Assembly (NCBI RefSeq): GCF_900163645.1
Contig: NZ_FUKM01000057.1
Coordinates: 186,001 to 250,000 of the forward strand
DNA: 64,000 bases
Origin: Halomonas citrativorans
GTDB taxonomy: Bacteria; Pseudomonadota; Gammaproteobacteria; Pseudomonadales; Halomonadaceae
Reading direction: 5' to 3'
The position numbers were made by a program, and so were the translations under genes. Positions within the stretch are counted from its first letter, which is position 1, and each line of letters starts with the position of its first letter. Positions 1 through 9,540 of the stretch are shown in pieces. Under the pieces are notes generated by a model. The model was given only the letters and a program-made list of their open reading frames with translations, was not told where the DNA came from and ran no database searches.

Positions 1-1393
1 TATCGTTTAGCGAGCTTGAATCGTCGGTATCCTTGTTCGTGTTATCAATGCTTACCCAGTCATAGCGTCCGCCCAGCGTGAAGCGCCAGTTGTTGAGCGC
101 AATTTGATCCTGTAGATAAACACCGGTCTGTTCAATGTTATGTTGTTCCCGAGTAGGGGCATAAAATGCGACGGGATCACTGCCATAAACCGGCTCAAAG
201 GCGTTAATGGGCTGGAAGGCACCGGAAGGCCATGACACGTTGTTTTCGCGCTGCTGATAGTCCACGCCAAAGAGCAGTGTATGCGCCATAGCACCGTTAT
301 CAAATCGAGCTTCAAGCTGATTATCGATGGTCCATGCTTCAAGGGACTCGTCGCTGCCGGAGTAATAGCGGGTTAATTCATTGGAAGCGGGCGATGTCCA
401 GCCAAAGCCATATACCTGATTAAGTACTACGTCCGAATTCAGGTAACGCAGCATCTGACGGCCAGTGACCCGGTCATTAAAGCGGTGCTCAAGCGAGTAG
501 CCGAACATACGCTGGGTGCGCTCGTAGGCGTCGTAATCTTCTTCGCCGTCAAAGAAATTATTGCTGATTTTACGCCCGTTGCGGGGTATTACGGCACCTT
601 CATAAGGTACGCCGGAGTGATAACCGCCTTTCGGTTCATCCTGCAGGTAGGCTTCAACCGTCAGGCTGGTGTCGTCGGTCATGTCCCATGTCAGGCGTGG
701 GGCAATGGCAAAGCGCTGCTCTTCGGCGGGCCCGAACTGGGTGTCTGCACCGCTGGCGATACCCGTTAAGCGAAATGCTATGCGCTGCTGCTCGTCAATC
801 GGCCCGGTTAGGTCGAACGCGGCGCTACGCTGGTTATTGTTGCCCACTTGCAAGCGCAGCTCGCCGCCTTGCTCAAACTCAGGACGCTTGCTGTTCAGCG
901 CTACCATGCCACCCGGAGAGGCGCGGCCATAGAGCACGGAGGCAGGCCCGCGAACGACTTCGATGCTTTCCAAAAACCAAGGGTCGATACGCATCGAACT
1001 GTGGGAGTTGGCATCGCCCATCACTTTCAGGCCATCCAGAAACGTGTTGCTTAAGCTGCCATCGGAAAAACCGCGCAACACTAAATAGTCGAAGCGGTTT
1101 GAAGCGCCCACCTGATTGGAGTAAACGCCTGGCGTGTAGTTGGTTGCGCGCTGGACGGTCGTTACGCCACGCTCTTCCATCTGCTCCTGGGTAATGGTTG
1201 ACACACTTTGCGGCGTCTCGATAAATGGCGTTTCTACCTTGGTGGCAGCCTGCTGAGCAGTGACCGTGACCGTCGTTAGCTGACGAGCTACATCCGGTGA
1301 TGTTTGGGCATAGGCGACAGATACCGAGCCGCCTGCCAAGGCAATGGATAGCGCAAGGTGGCGATAGGACAAGCGGTGCGGGAGCATAAGCAT
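1..1393 (-). CDS. TonB-dependent siderophore receptor (3' end outside window)
   Basis: An open frame runs from ATG at 1393 (or the in-frame ATG at 1387) off the left edge, about 464 codons without a stop. Residues 1-29 look like a signal peptide ending SVAYA before Gln30. A TonB-box-like TTVTVTA follows. A plug domain then includes TPQSVSTIT, the RGF motif and the ferrisiderophore-receptor signature EVVRGPASVLYGRASPGG; after it come alternating beta-strand segments with aromatic girdles. These match outer-membrane ferrichrome/ferric-citrate type receptors that import iron-siderophores using TonB-ExbBD energy. The next gene upstream, in the same orientation, is an AraC regulator of the type that often controls such receptors, and a Fur-like dyad overlaps the promoter. 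The exact siderophore is not deducible. The missing C-terminus is only the window edge. Confidence 0.92.
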   Translation of the reverse strand, partial: MLMLPHRLSYRHLALSIALAGGSVSVAYAQTSPDVARQLTTVTVTAQQAATKVETPFIETPQSVSTITQEQMEERGVTTVQRATNYTPGVYSNQVGASNRFDYLVLRGFSDGSLSNTFLDGLKVMGDANSHSSMRIDPWFLESIEVVRGPASVLYGRASPGGMVALNSKRPEFEQGGELRLQVGNNNQRSAAFDLTGPIDEQQRIAFRLTGIASGADTQFGPAEEQRFAIAPRLTWDMTDDTSLTVEAYLQDEPKGGYHSGVPYEGAVIPRNGRKISNNFFDGEEDYDAYERTQRMFGYSLEHRFNDRVTGRQMLRYLNSDVVLNQVYGFGWTSPASNELTRYYSGSDESLEAWTIDNQLEARFDNGAMAHTLLFGVDYQQRENNVSWPSGAFQPINAFEPVYGSDPVAFYAPTREQHNIEQTGVYLQDQIALNNWRFTLGGRYDWVSIDNTNKDTDDSSSLND

Positions 1394-1395
1394 GA

Positions 1396-1435
1396 CAATA
1401 ATTCTCTACCGTTTATAGTAATGAGAATTATTGCT
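1396..1435 (-). promoter_or_regulatory. Fur-like paired operator upstream of the receptor
   Basis: A perfect 11-bp inverted repeat (CAATAATTCTC at 1396-1406 and GAGAATTATTG at 1423-1433) sits immediately upstream of the receptor start. The segment 1417-1435 matches 12 of 19 positions of the classical Fur box. Two Fur half-site arrays in opposite orientation fit iron repression of the receptor. This is a motif match only. Confidence 0.6.
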
Positions 1436-1504
1436 TTTTAATGGGGTGTTGAGCTATGCAATATGCCAAATCAGCTATGCGTAATGTCAGTATTAATGAT
1501 GCGC

Positions 1505-2428
1505 TTATTGTGTTCTGGCCCTGCTGATCACTTCTGTTGGTGCAATACCGAAGCGGCGTTTGAAGGCCGTCGTAAAATTGGTGGCATGGCGATAGCCACA
1601 GGCATGCGCTGTCTGTTGAACACTATAGCCTTTTTCCAAGTGGCTATAGGCTTGTTGAAGCCGACAGTGGCGTAAGTGATCAAAAATTGAGCAGCCGTAA
1701 AGTGTACTAAATTTCTGCCGCAAGCTGCTGGGACTCATCGCCGCACGACGAGCCAGACCGCTCAGGCAGTAATCGGTCATTGGGTTATTGCGCAGCTCGG
1801 CATGCAATTGAGCAAGCTGCTCGCGTTCGCGGGCCTTGATGCCCCGTGTAGATTTACTCTCCCTGGTAGGCGGCGTGGGTAAGCCGTGCCCAAGAAGCTG
1901 GAGGGCAAGCCCCTGCCAAACTAATGAATGCCGCCAGTCATCCAGTGGCGCTTCGCAGCTAGCGCGTAGCTGAGCAAAGAGTGTGGAAGGTGGCGCCCAA
2001 GCATGCAGCTGAGGCGCTTGAGCGCTAGGTAACGCATTGGGAATAGTGGCCAGTACCGCAATATTGAGGGTACGCAGCCGTGGCTGTGCCGGTTGTTCAA
2101 CGATCAACGGCGCCTGCGGGGTAAAGTGCGCGCAGAACCCCTGCCCCGCGCCTATGGTCAGCCGCTTCTGGCCTTGGGCGATGTCAATCCAGCCTTCCAA
2201 AACAACACTTAGAAACCAGGGCACTGTCTGCGTAGAGCGGGAGACATAGCGTTGATGAACATCAAGGTCGGACAGGGTGAGATGCAGCGCAGAAGAGAGC
2301 GGTAAATCACTTACGCTGCCCTGGGCAATCGGGTCGTCAATTCCCTCCCCGGCATACAGGTAGTCAATGCCGAACGTTTGGCCCAGTTGGCTAAGTGTCG
2401 ATGGTGTTAACGACGTAAAGGTTGGCAT
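1505..2428 (-). CDS. AraC-family transcriptional regulator
   Basis: A 307-residue protein starting at ATG 2428; a TTG one codon upstream is also possible. The N-terminal ~190 residues form a cupin-like sensing region. The C-terminal ~100 residues are an AraC/XylS double helix-turn-helix: the first helix pair is around LSGLARRAAMSPSSLRQKF, the second around QQTAHACGYRHATNFTTAF with the typical F-x-x-x-F-x-R-R-F-G ending. It lies directly upstream of the siderophore receptor in the same orientation, with about 110 bp between the genes. It is probably a PchR/YqhC-like activator responding to the cognate ferrisiderophore. That role is inferred from context; the ligand is unknown. Confidence 0.88.
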   Translation of the reverse strand: MPTFTSLTPSTLSQLGQTFGIDYLYAGEGIDDPIAQGSVSDLPLSSALHLTLSDLDVHQRYVSRSTQTVPWFLSVVLEGWIDIAQGQKRLTIGAGQGFCAHFTPQAPLIVEQPAQPRLRTLNIAVLATIPNALPSAQAPQLHAWAPPSTLFAQLRASCEAPLDDWRHSLVWQGLALQLLGHGLPTPPTRESKSTRGIKAREREQLAQLHAELRNNPMTDYCLSGLARRAAMSPSSLRQKFSTLYGCSIFDHLRHCRLQQAYSHLEKGYSVQQTAHACGYRHATNFTTAFKRRFGIAPTEVISRARTQ

Positions 2429-2627
2429 CAATAGGGACCCTGCTGCTTGGTCATCCAGTGATCAACCCAGCGAGAAAACGCCGCCCAAAAGAGCGACGCT
2501 TGAAACGAGGTGCGGTTCGTGGGTTATCCAGAGAACGCGTGAATCATCGTGATCCTATCATCGTTAGATTAAAACGCAATGATAGATGTTCTCATTGTGG
2601 TGGCGGCAGGCGTTACCAGTGCTGTGC

Positions 2628-3008
2628 TTACGTATCGCTTTTCTTATCGTCATTCAGTGTGCTGCTGGTAGCCGGTTTTGGGGCTGCGGGAGCATCCATA
2701 TCGGCGTGGGAATGAGCACTTTCAGCGGCCTTAGTGGCGACTGGCAGGTGCTTCTCAGGCTGACTCGCTTCCATCGTGGCTTCCAGCTGCGCTACTTGCC
2801 TCTCCAGGGCTTCTACCCGCGAGCGCGTGCGCTGCAGAACATCCATCAGGATATCGAAGTCTTCCCGCGATACGAGCTCCAAGCGATCAAAGGCACCACG
2901 AACCACCTGTTGAACGCCTTTCTGAATATCTTCGGGCGCTTGTGACGCATTTTGTAAGCGGTCGCCAATCTGTTGTGCCAAACGGCTAATACGGTCCTGG
3001 GGCGTCAT
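2628..3008 (-). CDS. ubiK: Ubiquinone biosynthesis accessory factor UbiK (BMFP family)
   Basis: A 126-residue protein. The start at 3008 is set by a strong AAGGAG ribosome site; longer in-frame versions add non-conserved sequence. The N-terminal half is amphipathic helix (ISRLAQQIGDRLQNA), then the conserved SREDFDILMDVLQRTR core and a coiled coil EALERQVAQLEA. This is the BMFP/YqiC architecture that helps the Ubi complex make ubiquinone and binds membranes. The C-terminal 40 residues are low-complexity Ala/Pro/Lys. It is divergent from glnK, an arrangement common in gammaproteobacteria. Confidence 0.9.
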   Translation of the reverse strand: MTPQDRISRLAQQIGDRLQNASQAPEDIQKGVQQVVRGAFDRLELVSREDFDILMDVLQRTRSRVEALERQVAQLEATMEASQPEKHLPVATKAAESAHSHADMDAPAAPKPATSSTLNDDKKSDT

Positions 3009-3156
3009 GGTTCTCTCCTTAAATAGTGATGCTTTAAAAGTGGGCACTATTTTAAGGATACGCAACCCGCCGCCAGTACGCATGTATTGCATGTGGCATT
3101 GGCGCATTTATCTGTTTATCTCGTCGCCCAGTAATAGTGCGTTAATCGTTCGCGCC

Positions 3157-3173
3157 GGTTCTTTTTTGGTGCA
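3157..3173. promoter_or_regulatory. NtrC-like binding site upstream of glnK
   Basis: The 17-bp element agrees at 12 of 17 positions with the NtrC dyad TGCACC-N5-GGTGCA, with an intact right arm TTGGTGCA. It lies about 95 bp upstream of the sigma54-like promoter, a normal enhancer distance. Confidence 0.45.
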
Positions 3174-3268
3174 ATCGGTTGGGCCCTACGCCTTTCCTGA
3201 TCTCAACGTTTGTGTAAAAGCGCCTTGTTTTTTATTAAGTCGCTAAAAATTAATAAAAAATTAGCTAG

Positions 3269-3284
3269 TGGCACGGTATGCGCA
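3269..3284 (+). promoter_or_regulatory. Candidate sigma54 promoter of glnK-amtB
   Basis: TGGCACGGTATGCGCA has an ideal -24 element (TGGCAC) and a -12 GC, with exact GG-N10-GC spacing. The usual TT before the -12 GC is replaced by GC. It lies about 77 bp before the glnK start and fits nitrogen-limitation control by RpoN and NtrC. Confidence 0.6.
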
Positions 3285-3291
3285 TTAGTAG

Positions 3292-3699
<408 letters not shown>

Positions 3700-3745
3700 A
3701 CAGGGGCTTACCGGGATACTTCGTAGTTCAACGGGGAACTAACAA

Positions 3746-4993
3746 ATGAACGAACTGGCTGATCTGAGCTACGCGCTCGACACGTTTTACTTCTTGATTT
3801 GCGGTGTATTGGTCATGTGGATGGCCGCGGGCTTCTCCATGCTTGAAGCGGGCATGGTGCGCGCTAAAAATACTGCCGAAATCCTGACTAAAAACATCGC
3901 GCTGTTTGCGATTGCCTGCACCATGTATCTGCTGGTGGGGTACCACCTCATGTACTCCAGCGGCGAAGGCGGCTTCTTGCCAAGCCTGGGCTTTCTGCTG
4001 GGCACTGAGAACAGCGTAGATTCGGTGCTGGCGGGTGGCGAGGATGCGCCCTACTACTCCATGCGCGCTGATTACTTCTTCCAGGTTGTCTTTGTGGCTA
4101 CTGCTATGTCGATTGTCTCCGGTGCGGTCGCTGAGCGCATGAAGCTATGGGCATTTTTGGCCTTCGCTGTGGTCATGACCGCCTTTATCTATCCGGTTTC
4201 TGGCTACTGGACCTGGGGTGGCGGATGGCTGAGCAGCGTGGGTTACTCGGATTATGCCGGTTCGGGTATCGTCCACATGGCCGGCGCTGCCGCTGCTCTG
4301 GCAGGCGTGCTGATTCTTGGCCCGCGTAAGGACAAGTACGGTAAAGATGGCGCTATCCATGCCATTCCAGGTGCCAACATGCCGCTGGCAACGCTGGGTA
4401 CGTTTATTTTGTGGATGGGTTGGTTCGGCTTCAACGGAGGCTCTGAGCTAAAAGTCTCGGATATCGAGTCGGCCAACAACGTCGCCCAAGTGTTTGCCAA
4501 TACCAATGCGGCCGCTGCTGGCGGTGTGATCGCCGCGCTGGTCCTGGCCAAACTGTGGTTCCGTAAAGCGGACCTTACCATGGCGCTTAACGGTGCGCTG
4601 GCAGGCCTGGTGGCGATTACCGCTGACCCGCTCTCACCAACGGCATTAGGTGCCACCATTATCGGGGCTATTGGCGGTTTCATCGTGGTAGTAGCGATAG
4701 TGTCGCTTGATAAGCTCAAACTGGATGATCCGGTCGGTGCTATTTCCGTTCACGGCGTGGCGGGTATCTGGGGCGTGTTGGCGGTGCCTATCACTAACGA
4801 TGGCGCGTCCTTTAGTGCTCAAATGATGGGTATTGCAGGTATCTTCGGTTGGGTGTTCCTGGCAAGCCTGGTGGTTTGGCTGGTGCTGAAAGCCATCATG
4901 GGCATCCGGGTTAGTGAAGAAGAAGAGTATGAAGGTGTGGATATCGCGGAATGCGGTCTTGAAGCCTACCCTGAGTTTAGCGTTAAGAAATAA
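3746..4993 (+). CDS. amtB: Ammonium transporter AmtB
   Basis: A 415-residue polytopic inner-membrane protein with about 11 membrane segments. Family landmarks are the twin pore histidines in GSGIVHMAGAAAAL and SVHGVAGIWG, and the conserved GWFGFNGGS. It conducts ammonium/ammonia and is gated by GlnK. Unlike E. coli AmtB, no clear cleaved signal peptide is seen; the protein begins with a short polar stretch before TM1. It lies between two PII genes, downstream of glnK, and is followed by a strong terminator. Confidence 0.96.
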   Translation: MNELADLSYALDTFYFLICGVLVMWMAAGFSMLEAGMVRAKNTAEILTKNIALFAIACTMYLLVGYHLMYSSGEGGFLPSLGFLLGTENSVDSVLAGGEDAPYYSMRADYFFQVVFVATAMSIVSGAVAERMKLWAFLAFAVVMTAFIYPVSGYWTWGGGWLSSVGYSDYAGSGIVHMAGAAAALAGVLILGPRKDKYGKDGAIHAIPGANMPLATLGTFILWMGWFGFNGGSELKVSDIESANNVAQVFANTNAAAAGGVIAALVLAKLWFRKADLTMALNGALAGLVAITADPLSPTALGATIIGAIGGFIVVVAIVSLDKLKLDDPVGAISVHGVAGIWGVLAVPITNDGASFSAQMMGIAGIFGWVFLASLVVWLVLKAIMGIRVSEEEEYEGVDIAECGLEAYPEFSVKK

Positions 4994-5030
4994 GCATAAT
5001 GCACACCCAGTGAGCTGACATGCGCGTGAT

Positions 5031-5060
5031 GGCCTTCCTTTCGAGGAAGGCCTTTTTATT
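5031..5060 (+). terminator. Intrinsic terminator after amtB
   Basis: Perfect 9-bp stem GGCCTTCCT / AGGAAGGCC with a TTCG tetraloop, followed by TTTTTATT. It should separate glnK-amtB from the downstream glnK paralogue. Confidence 0.92.
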
Positions 5061-5072
5061 CTCCGCCTGTAG

Positions 5073-5495
<423 letters not shown>

Positions 5496-5505
5496 GCGGG
5501 TGAAT

Positions 5506-5653
5506 GGTGAGTAGTGAAGGGTGAGGGGTAAGTAGTAAGTCATGAATCAAAGCCCTGCGGAGTATCTCCGCAGGGCTTTTTATCAGCGAGTGACGAATGA
5601 GGGGGCAGTGATCAGGTTCGACTATATTCACACCTCACTCTTCACGACTCACC
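5506..5653. repeat. Imperfect long inverted repeat flanking a terminator
   Basis: The 25-bp segment 5506-5530 matches the reverse complement of 5629-5653 at 21 of 25 positions. Both arms are GTGAG/GTGAAG-rich purine runs unlike the coding sequence. They bracket the glnK terminator and the end of fpr. This may be a dispersed intergenic repeat; its copy number elsewhere is unknown. Confidence 0.5.
5551..5583 (+). terminator. Intrinsic terminator after the second glnK
   Basis: Stem AGCCCTGCGGAG / CTCCGCAGGGCT with a short loop, followed by TTTTTAT. It probably also acts on the convergent fpr transcript, since A residues flank the 5' arm. Confidence 0.9.
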
Positions 5654-5658
5654 AGCAA

Positions 5659-6435
5659 TCACTTTTCAACAAACGCACGCTCGATCACATAATCACCCGG
5701 CTCCCCCATGCGCGGTGAGATATTCAACCCCAGCTCATCCAGCAGCGCGCTGGTGTCATCCAACATCGCGGGGCTGCCACAAATCATGGCACGGTCCTGG
5801 CGCGGGTCGATCGGCGGAAGGCCGGTATCCTCGAAGATTTTACCGCTGCGGATATGGTCGGTTAAGCGGCCCATGGTATGGAACTCTTCACGCGTTACCG
5901 TGGGGTAATAGACCAGCTTATTGGTAATATCTTCACCCAGATACTCGTGGGCAGGCAGCTCTTTGGTAATAAAATCAGCGTAGGCCAGCTCAGAAACTTC
6001 ACGCACACCGTGTACCAGCACGACTTTCTCATAGCGCTCATACACTTCTGGGTCCTGAATCAGGCTCATAAACGGTGCAAGGCCCGTTCCGGTCGAGAGC
6101 ATATACAGGTTGCGGCCCGGCAGTAGGTCGTCGCACACCAGCGTACCGGTCGGCTTACGGCTGACCATGATTTGATCGCCTACTTTCAGATGCTGTAAGC
6201 GAGAGGTCAGCGGGCCATCGGGCACCTTGATGCTGAAAAACTCAAGGTGATCTTCATAGTTCGGGCTGGCGATGGAGTAAGCACGCATCAGCGGTTTGCC
6301 GTTCACTTCCAGACCGATCATGACAAACTGGCCGGTTTTAAAACGCAGGCTGCGCTCGCGCGTAGTGCGGAAGCTAAACAGGGTATCGTTCCAGTGGTGA
6401 ACGCTGAGAACTTCTTCCAGAGCAAACTTACTCAT
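5659..6435 (-). CDS. fpr: Ferredoxin--NADP+ reductase
   Basis: 258 residues, typical of bacterial type-I Fpr. The FAD site RAYSIASPN is at residues 51-59, GTGLAPF at 116-122 lies in the NADP domain, and a CGSPAM-type motif comes near the end. The C-terminus ERAFVEK resembles Pseudomonas/Azotobacter Fpr. It moves electrons between NADPH and ferredoxin/flavodoxin in the cytoplasm and supports the redox-stress response. It is divergent from a LysR regulator, exactly the fpr/finR arrangement of pseudomonads. Confidence 0.93.
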   Translation of the reverse strand: MSKFALEEVLSVHHWNDTLFSFRTTRERSLRFKTGQFVMIGLEVNGKPLMRAYSIASPNYEDHLEFFSIKVPDGPLTSRLQHLKVGDQIMVSRKPTGTLVCDDLLPGRNLYMLSTGTGLAPFMSLIQDPEVYERYEKVVLVHGVREVSELAYADFITKELPAHEYLGEDITNKLVYYPTVTREEFHTMGRLTDHIRSGKIFEDTGLPPIDPRQDRAMICGSPAMLDDTSALLDELGLNISPRMGEPGDYVIERAFVEK

Positions 6436-6482
6436 ACCAATGTCTCCCTATAGCGATGCTGGCCGGAAATCACAGCATCTAT

Positions 6483-6577
6483 ATTCTTTAAAAGAATAAA
6501 AATCATAAAATATGTTGTCATCAATTCTAAGTAAAGGTGATATATCTGTTAAGCGAATTATATTGATAACACTTATC
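6483..6577. promoter_or_regulatory. Two palindromes in the fpr/LysR divergent promoter
   Basis: A 15-bp perfect palindrome ATTCTTTAAAAGAAT (6483-6497) and GATAA-N3-TTATC (6565-6577) lie in the very AT-rich intergenic segment between fpr and the regulator. They are candidate operators for the LysR protein. No experimental consensus is matched. Confidence 0.4.
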
Positions 6578-6600
6578 TTTAAAATCGATATAGGTCCTGT

Positions 6601-7527
6601 ATGCACTATACCCTCCGGCAATTGGAAGTCTTTGTCGCGGTCGCTCAGCACGAGAGCGTCTCGCAAGCGGCGCGTGCGCTGGCCATGTCTCAATCGGCCA
6701 CCAGCACGGCGCTTGCCGAGCTTGAGCGTCAGTTCGACTGCCAACTGCTTGACCGCATGGGAAAGCGGTTAAAATTAAATGCGCTGGGCTTTCAACTGCT
6801 GCCCAAGGCGGTAGCACTGCTTGACCGCGGCGAGGAGATCGAAGAGCTTCTTCGCGGCCAGCAAGGCGTTGGAGCGCTGGATGTGGGGGCCACATTAACC
6901 ATTGGCAACTACCTGGCCACGCTGTTGATCAGTGATTTTATGCAGCGTTACCCAGGCAGCCGGGTGCGCCTTTCGGTACGCAATACGCGCCACATTATTG
7001 AGGGCGTGCGCCAGCATTCACTGGATCTGGGCCTGATTGAAGGCCAGTGCGATGACGAAATGATCATCAGCCAGCCTTGGGTTGAGGATGAGCTGTGTGT
7101 TTTCTGCTCGCCGCGCCACCCGCTGGCGGGAAAAGAGCACCTTGAGCTTGAGCAACTGCTGCGCGAAGACTGGATCATGCGCGAAGAGGGGTCAGGCACC
7201 CGCATGACACTAGAGCACGCCGCACGCCACCGGCGCAGCCGGTTTAATACGTTGTTGGAGCTTGAACATACGGAAGGGATTAAGCGGGCGGTAGAGTCGG
7301 GGCTTGGCATCGGTTGTGTCTCACGGCTGGCGCTACGTGATGCCTTCCGGCGAGGAAGCCTGGTACCGCTTCCCACGCCGGAGTTGGATCTAAAGCGTCA
7401 GTTCACCTTTATCTGGCACCGCCATAAATACCTCACCACGGGCGTGCGTGAGTTCCTGCGCTTGTGCCGCGAAATGACCGCAGGCGCTAAACGCAGTGAC
7501 GATATTGAGCTGCCGCCGGTGCCTTAA
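6601..7527 (+). CDS. LysR-family regulator (FinR-like)
   Basis: 308 residues. The N-terminal winged HTH (residues 2-60, RQLEVFVAVAQHESVSQAAR then MSQSATSTALAELE) is followed by a periplasmic-binding-like effector domain. Its divergent position next to fpr matches FinR, which activates fpr under superoxide stress in Pseudomonas putida. The ATG is preceded only by a weak AGGT ribosome site. The FinR assignment rests on synteny and general resemblance; YeiE-type regulators are close relatives. Confidence 0.85.
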   Translation: MHYTLRQLEVFVAVAQHESVSQAARALAMSQSATSTALAELERQFDCQLLDRMGKRLKLNALGFQLLPKAVALLDRGEEIEELLRGQQGVGALDVGATLTIGNYLATLLISDFMQRYPGSRVRLSVRNTRHIIEGVRQHSLDLGLIEGQCDDEMIISQPWVEDELCVFCSPRHPLAGKEHLELEQLLREDWIMREEGSGTRMTLEHAARHRRSRFNTLLELEHTEGIKRAVESGLGIGCVSRLALRDAFRRGSLVPLPTPELDLKRQFTFIWHRHKYLTTGVREFLRLCREMTAGAKRSDDIELPPVP

Positions 7528-7531
7528 GCAT

Positions 7532-9388
7532 TCAATGCGCGGTCACAGCGTTGGGCGAGTGCAATGCCAGGGGTGCTGATGCGTGCTGCGATAACTTAAA
7601 GCTACCAATGGTGGTGGCCAAATGATCGGCCTGCTCTTTTAACTGCTCGGCGGCGGTGGTGGACTCCTCCACCATGGCGGCGTTCTCTTGGGTCATGCGG
7701 TCCAGTTCGGCAACTGCAATGTTGACCTGGTTGATACCGTCGCTTTGCTCGCTGGTGGCCGCTCTTATCTCTTCTAGTACGTCCGAGACGCGCGTGATGT
7801 GGGCCACAATATCCTTCATGGTGGTCCCCGCATTACGAACAAGCGTGGTGCCGTTATTGACCTTGCTTTGTGAATCTTCGATCAGCTTTTGGATATCGTT
7901 GGCCGCTTCGCTGCTGCGTCTGGCCAGCTTGCGTACCTCATCGGCGACCACTGCAAAACCACGCCCATGTTCGCCTGCGCGGGCGGCTTCCACCGAGGCG
8001 TTGAGTGCCAGAAGGTTGGTCTGAAACGAAATACTGTTCATCAAGGTAACGATGTCACCGATTTTATCGGACGCGCGGGTAATGTCTTCCATGGTGGTGA
8101 CAACATTCGCGACCACTTGGCCGCCTTCATTGGCGACTTCTGAGGCGGTCTGCGAGAGCTTGTTGGCTTCCTGAGCCGAGGCAGCGGTGTGCTGTACGGT
8201 GCTGGTGATCTCTTCAATAGACGCCGACGTTTGCTGCAGGCTGGCCGCGGTGTTGTCGGTGCGGCGGGATAAATCCTGACCACCCATGGCGATTTCATTC
8301 GCTGCGTGATGCACCGATACGCTGCTGGTGCGTACATCTATCAACACAGCTTCCATTTTGCCGACAAAACGGTTGAAGGCACCACTTATCTGAGCGACTT
8401 CGTCACGCCCATGCTCGGGAAGTCGACGAGTCAGATCTCCTTCGCCGCTGGCAATATCGTCCAGCGCGTCCCGCGCTCGTTCAAGGCCAGAAAAAGCACG
8501 TTTGAGCCACAGGCTTAGCAGCAGCACCGTCACGGCGATGATTGCTAGCAGAGTGATCAGCGAAGAGCTCAGAATAGCGCGCAGGCCAGACGTCGCTTCA
8601 TACTCATCAAGCGCGACACCTAGCTCCCAGTCGGTACCGGCAATAGACGTCGCAGACAAACGTTTGGTCTGGCCGCTCACGTCAATAGGCTCCCAAGCGC
8701 CCTGGGTGGCACTCAGTCGTTGAAGGGCGCTAGGCGTTAAGGCGTTGCTGATTTGGCTTAGCGGCGCAAGCGTTAGCGCCGCATCAGGGTGCGCAATCAC
8801 CGTCTCGCCACCGCTACTCAGGAAAGCGAAGCTTGATGGGGTGGGTTGAATAGCGTTGACCTGACTAACTAGATTATCAATCACCACATCACCGCCGATG
8901 ACGCCGTAAAGACGGCCATCGCGTTTGACCGGTGTTGCGAACGTAACGACCAATTGATTGCTGTTGGCATCCACGTAGGGTAGCGAAACGATAGTGCCAT
9001 CCTGGGCCACCGCCGCCTGGTACCAGTCGCGCTGGCGCGGGTCATAATCATCACCGGGTATCCAGCCATCGGACGAGAGATGGCTGCCATCAGGCTGGCC
9101 AAAAAACGCCGCCAGAAACCCGCCAGATTCCGCTAGCTGCACCAGCGGTGCGAGCGGGTCGTTATCAATCACCGGCGTGCGCGCTGCTTCCAGTATGGCT
9201 GCACGGGCGGCCACCCACTCCTCAATGGCTAGCGCGTTACCCTGTGCGATGGATTCGAGCTGCTGGGCGACCTGCTCGTCGTTATGAGTTTGTAGGGTCG
9301 AATAGCTGACAAAAGCGTTGATGGTTAACGCCAGAGTGATCACAACCAACGTGATTACCAGAATGCGCAAGCGTAGGGACGACAGCAT
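7532..9388 (-). CDS. Methyl-accepting chemotaxis protein (dCache type), copy 1
   Basis: 618 residues from ATG 9388; the start aligns with the third MCP, and the longer ORF adds a non-homologous head. TM1 is at residues 8-28. A periplasmic double-Cache domain carries the segment [10 protein letters not shown] and a later PYVDA...VIGGDVV, residues resembling the amino-acid-binding dCache_1AA pattern (Y, R, W, Y, D). TM2 is followed by HAMP and the signalling hairpin with [20 protein letters not shown]. There is no C-terminal pentapeptide for CheR binding. It is likely an amino-acid chemoreceptor. It closely resembles the copy at 11718-13589, implying local duplication. Confidence 0.93.
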   Translation of the reverse strand: MLSSLRLRILVITLVVITLALTINAFVSYSTLQTHNDEQVAQQLESIAQGNALAIEEWVAARAAILEAARTPVIDNDPLAPLVQLAESGGFLAAFFGQPDGSHLSSDGWIPGDDYDPRQRDWYQAAVAQDGTIVSLPYVDANSNQLVVTFATPVKRDGRLYGVIGGDVVIDNLVSQVNAIQPTPSSFAFLSSGGETVIAHPDAALTLAPLSQISNALTPSALQRLSATQGAWEPIDVSGQTKRLSATSIAGTDWELGVALDEYEATSGLRAILSSSLITLLAIIAVTVLLLSLWLKRAFSGLERARDALDDIASGEGDLTRRLPEHGRDEVAQISGAFNRFVGKMEAVLIDVRTSSVSVHHAANEIAMGGQDLSRRTDNTAASLQQTSASIEEITSTVQHTAASAQEANKLSQTASEVANEGGQVVANVVTTMEDITRASDKIGDIVTLMNSISFQTNLLALNASVEAARAGEHGRGFAVVADEVRKLARRSSEAANDIQKLIEDSQSKVNNGTTLVRNAGTTMKDIVAHITRVSDVLEEIRAATSEQSDGINQVNIAVAELDRMTQENAAMVEESTTAAEQLKEQADHLATTIGSFKLSQHASAPLALHSPNAVTAH

Positions 9389-9503
9389 GAGTAGAGCCTC
9401 ATTAATAAGGAAAGCAAGGGGTAAGGCCTTCGTGAGTGTAATATCTTCGCTCGTCGGCTTTGGATGTTCAATGGCGCGGATATAACCGGTATCCACCCAA
9501 TAC

Positions 9504-9531
9504 GGCGGCGATATAGCAACCTATCGCCGCC
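9504..9531. terminator. Hairpin between MCP genes
   Basis: Perfect 10-bp stem GGCGGCGATA / TATCGCCGCC with an 8-nt loop, 10 bp past the stop of the middle MCP. There is no U-tract on either strand, so termination would be Rho-assisted, or the hairpin may stabilise the mRNA end. Confidence 0.45.
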
Positions 9532-9540
9532 ACTGATGGG

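Noticed and set aside
688..1194. 168-aa plus-strand ORF
   Set aside because: Antisense shadow of the siderophore receptor, which is open through the whole region on the minus strand.
2555..2585. CTATCAT...ATGATAG inverted repeat upstream of the AraC gene
   Set aside because: 7-bp arms, 17-bp loop, no U-tract; too weak for a terminator and no operator match.
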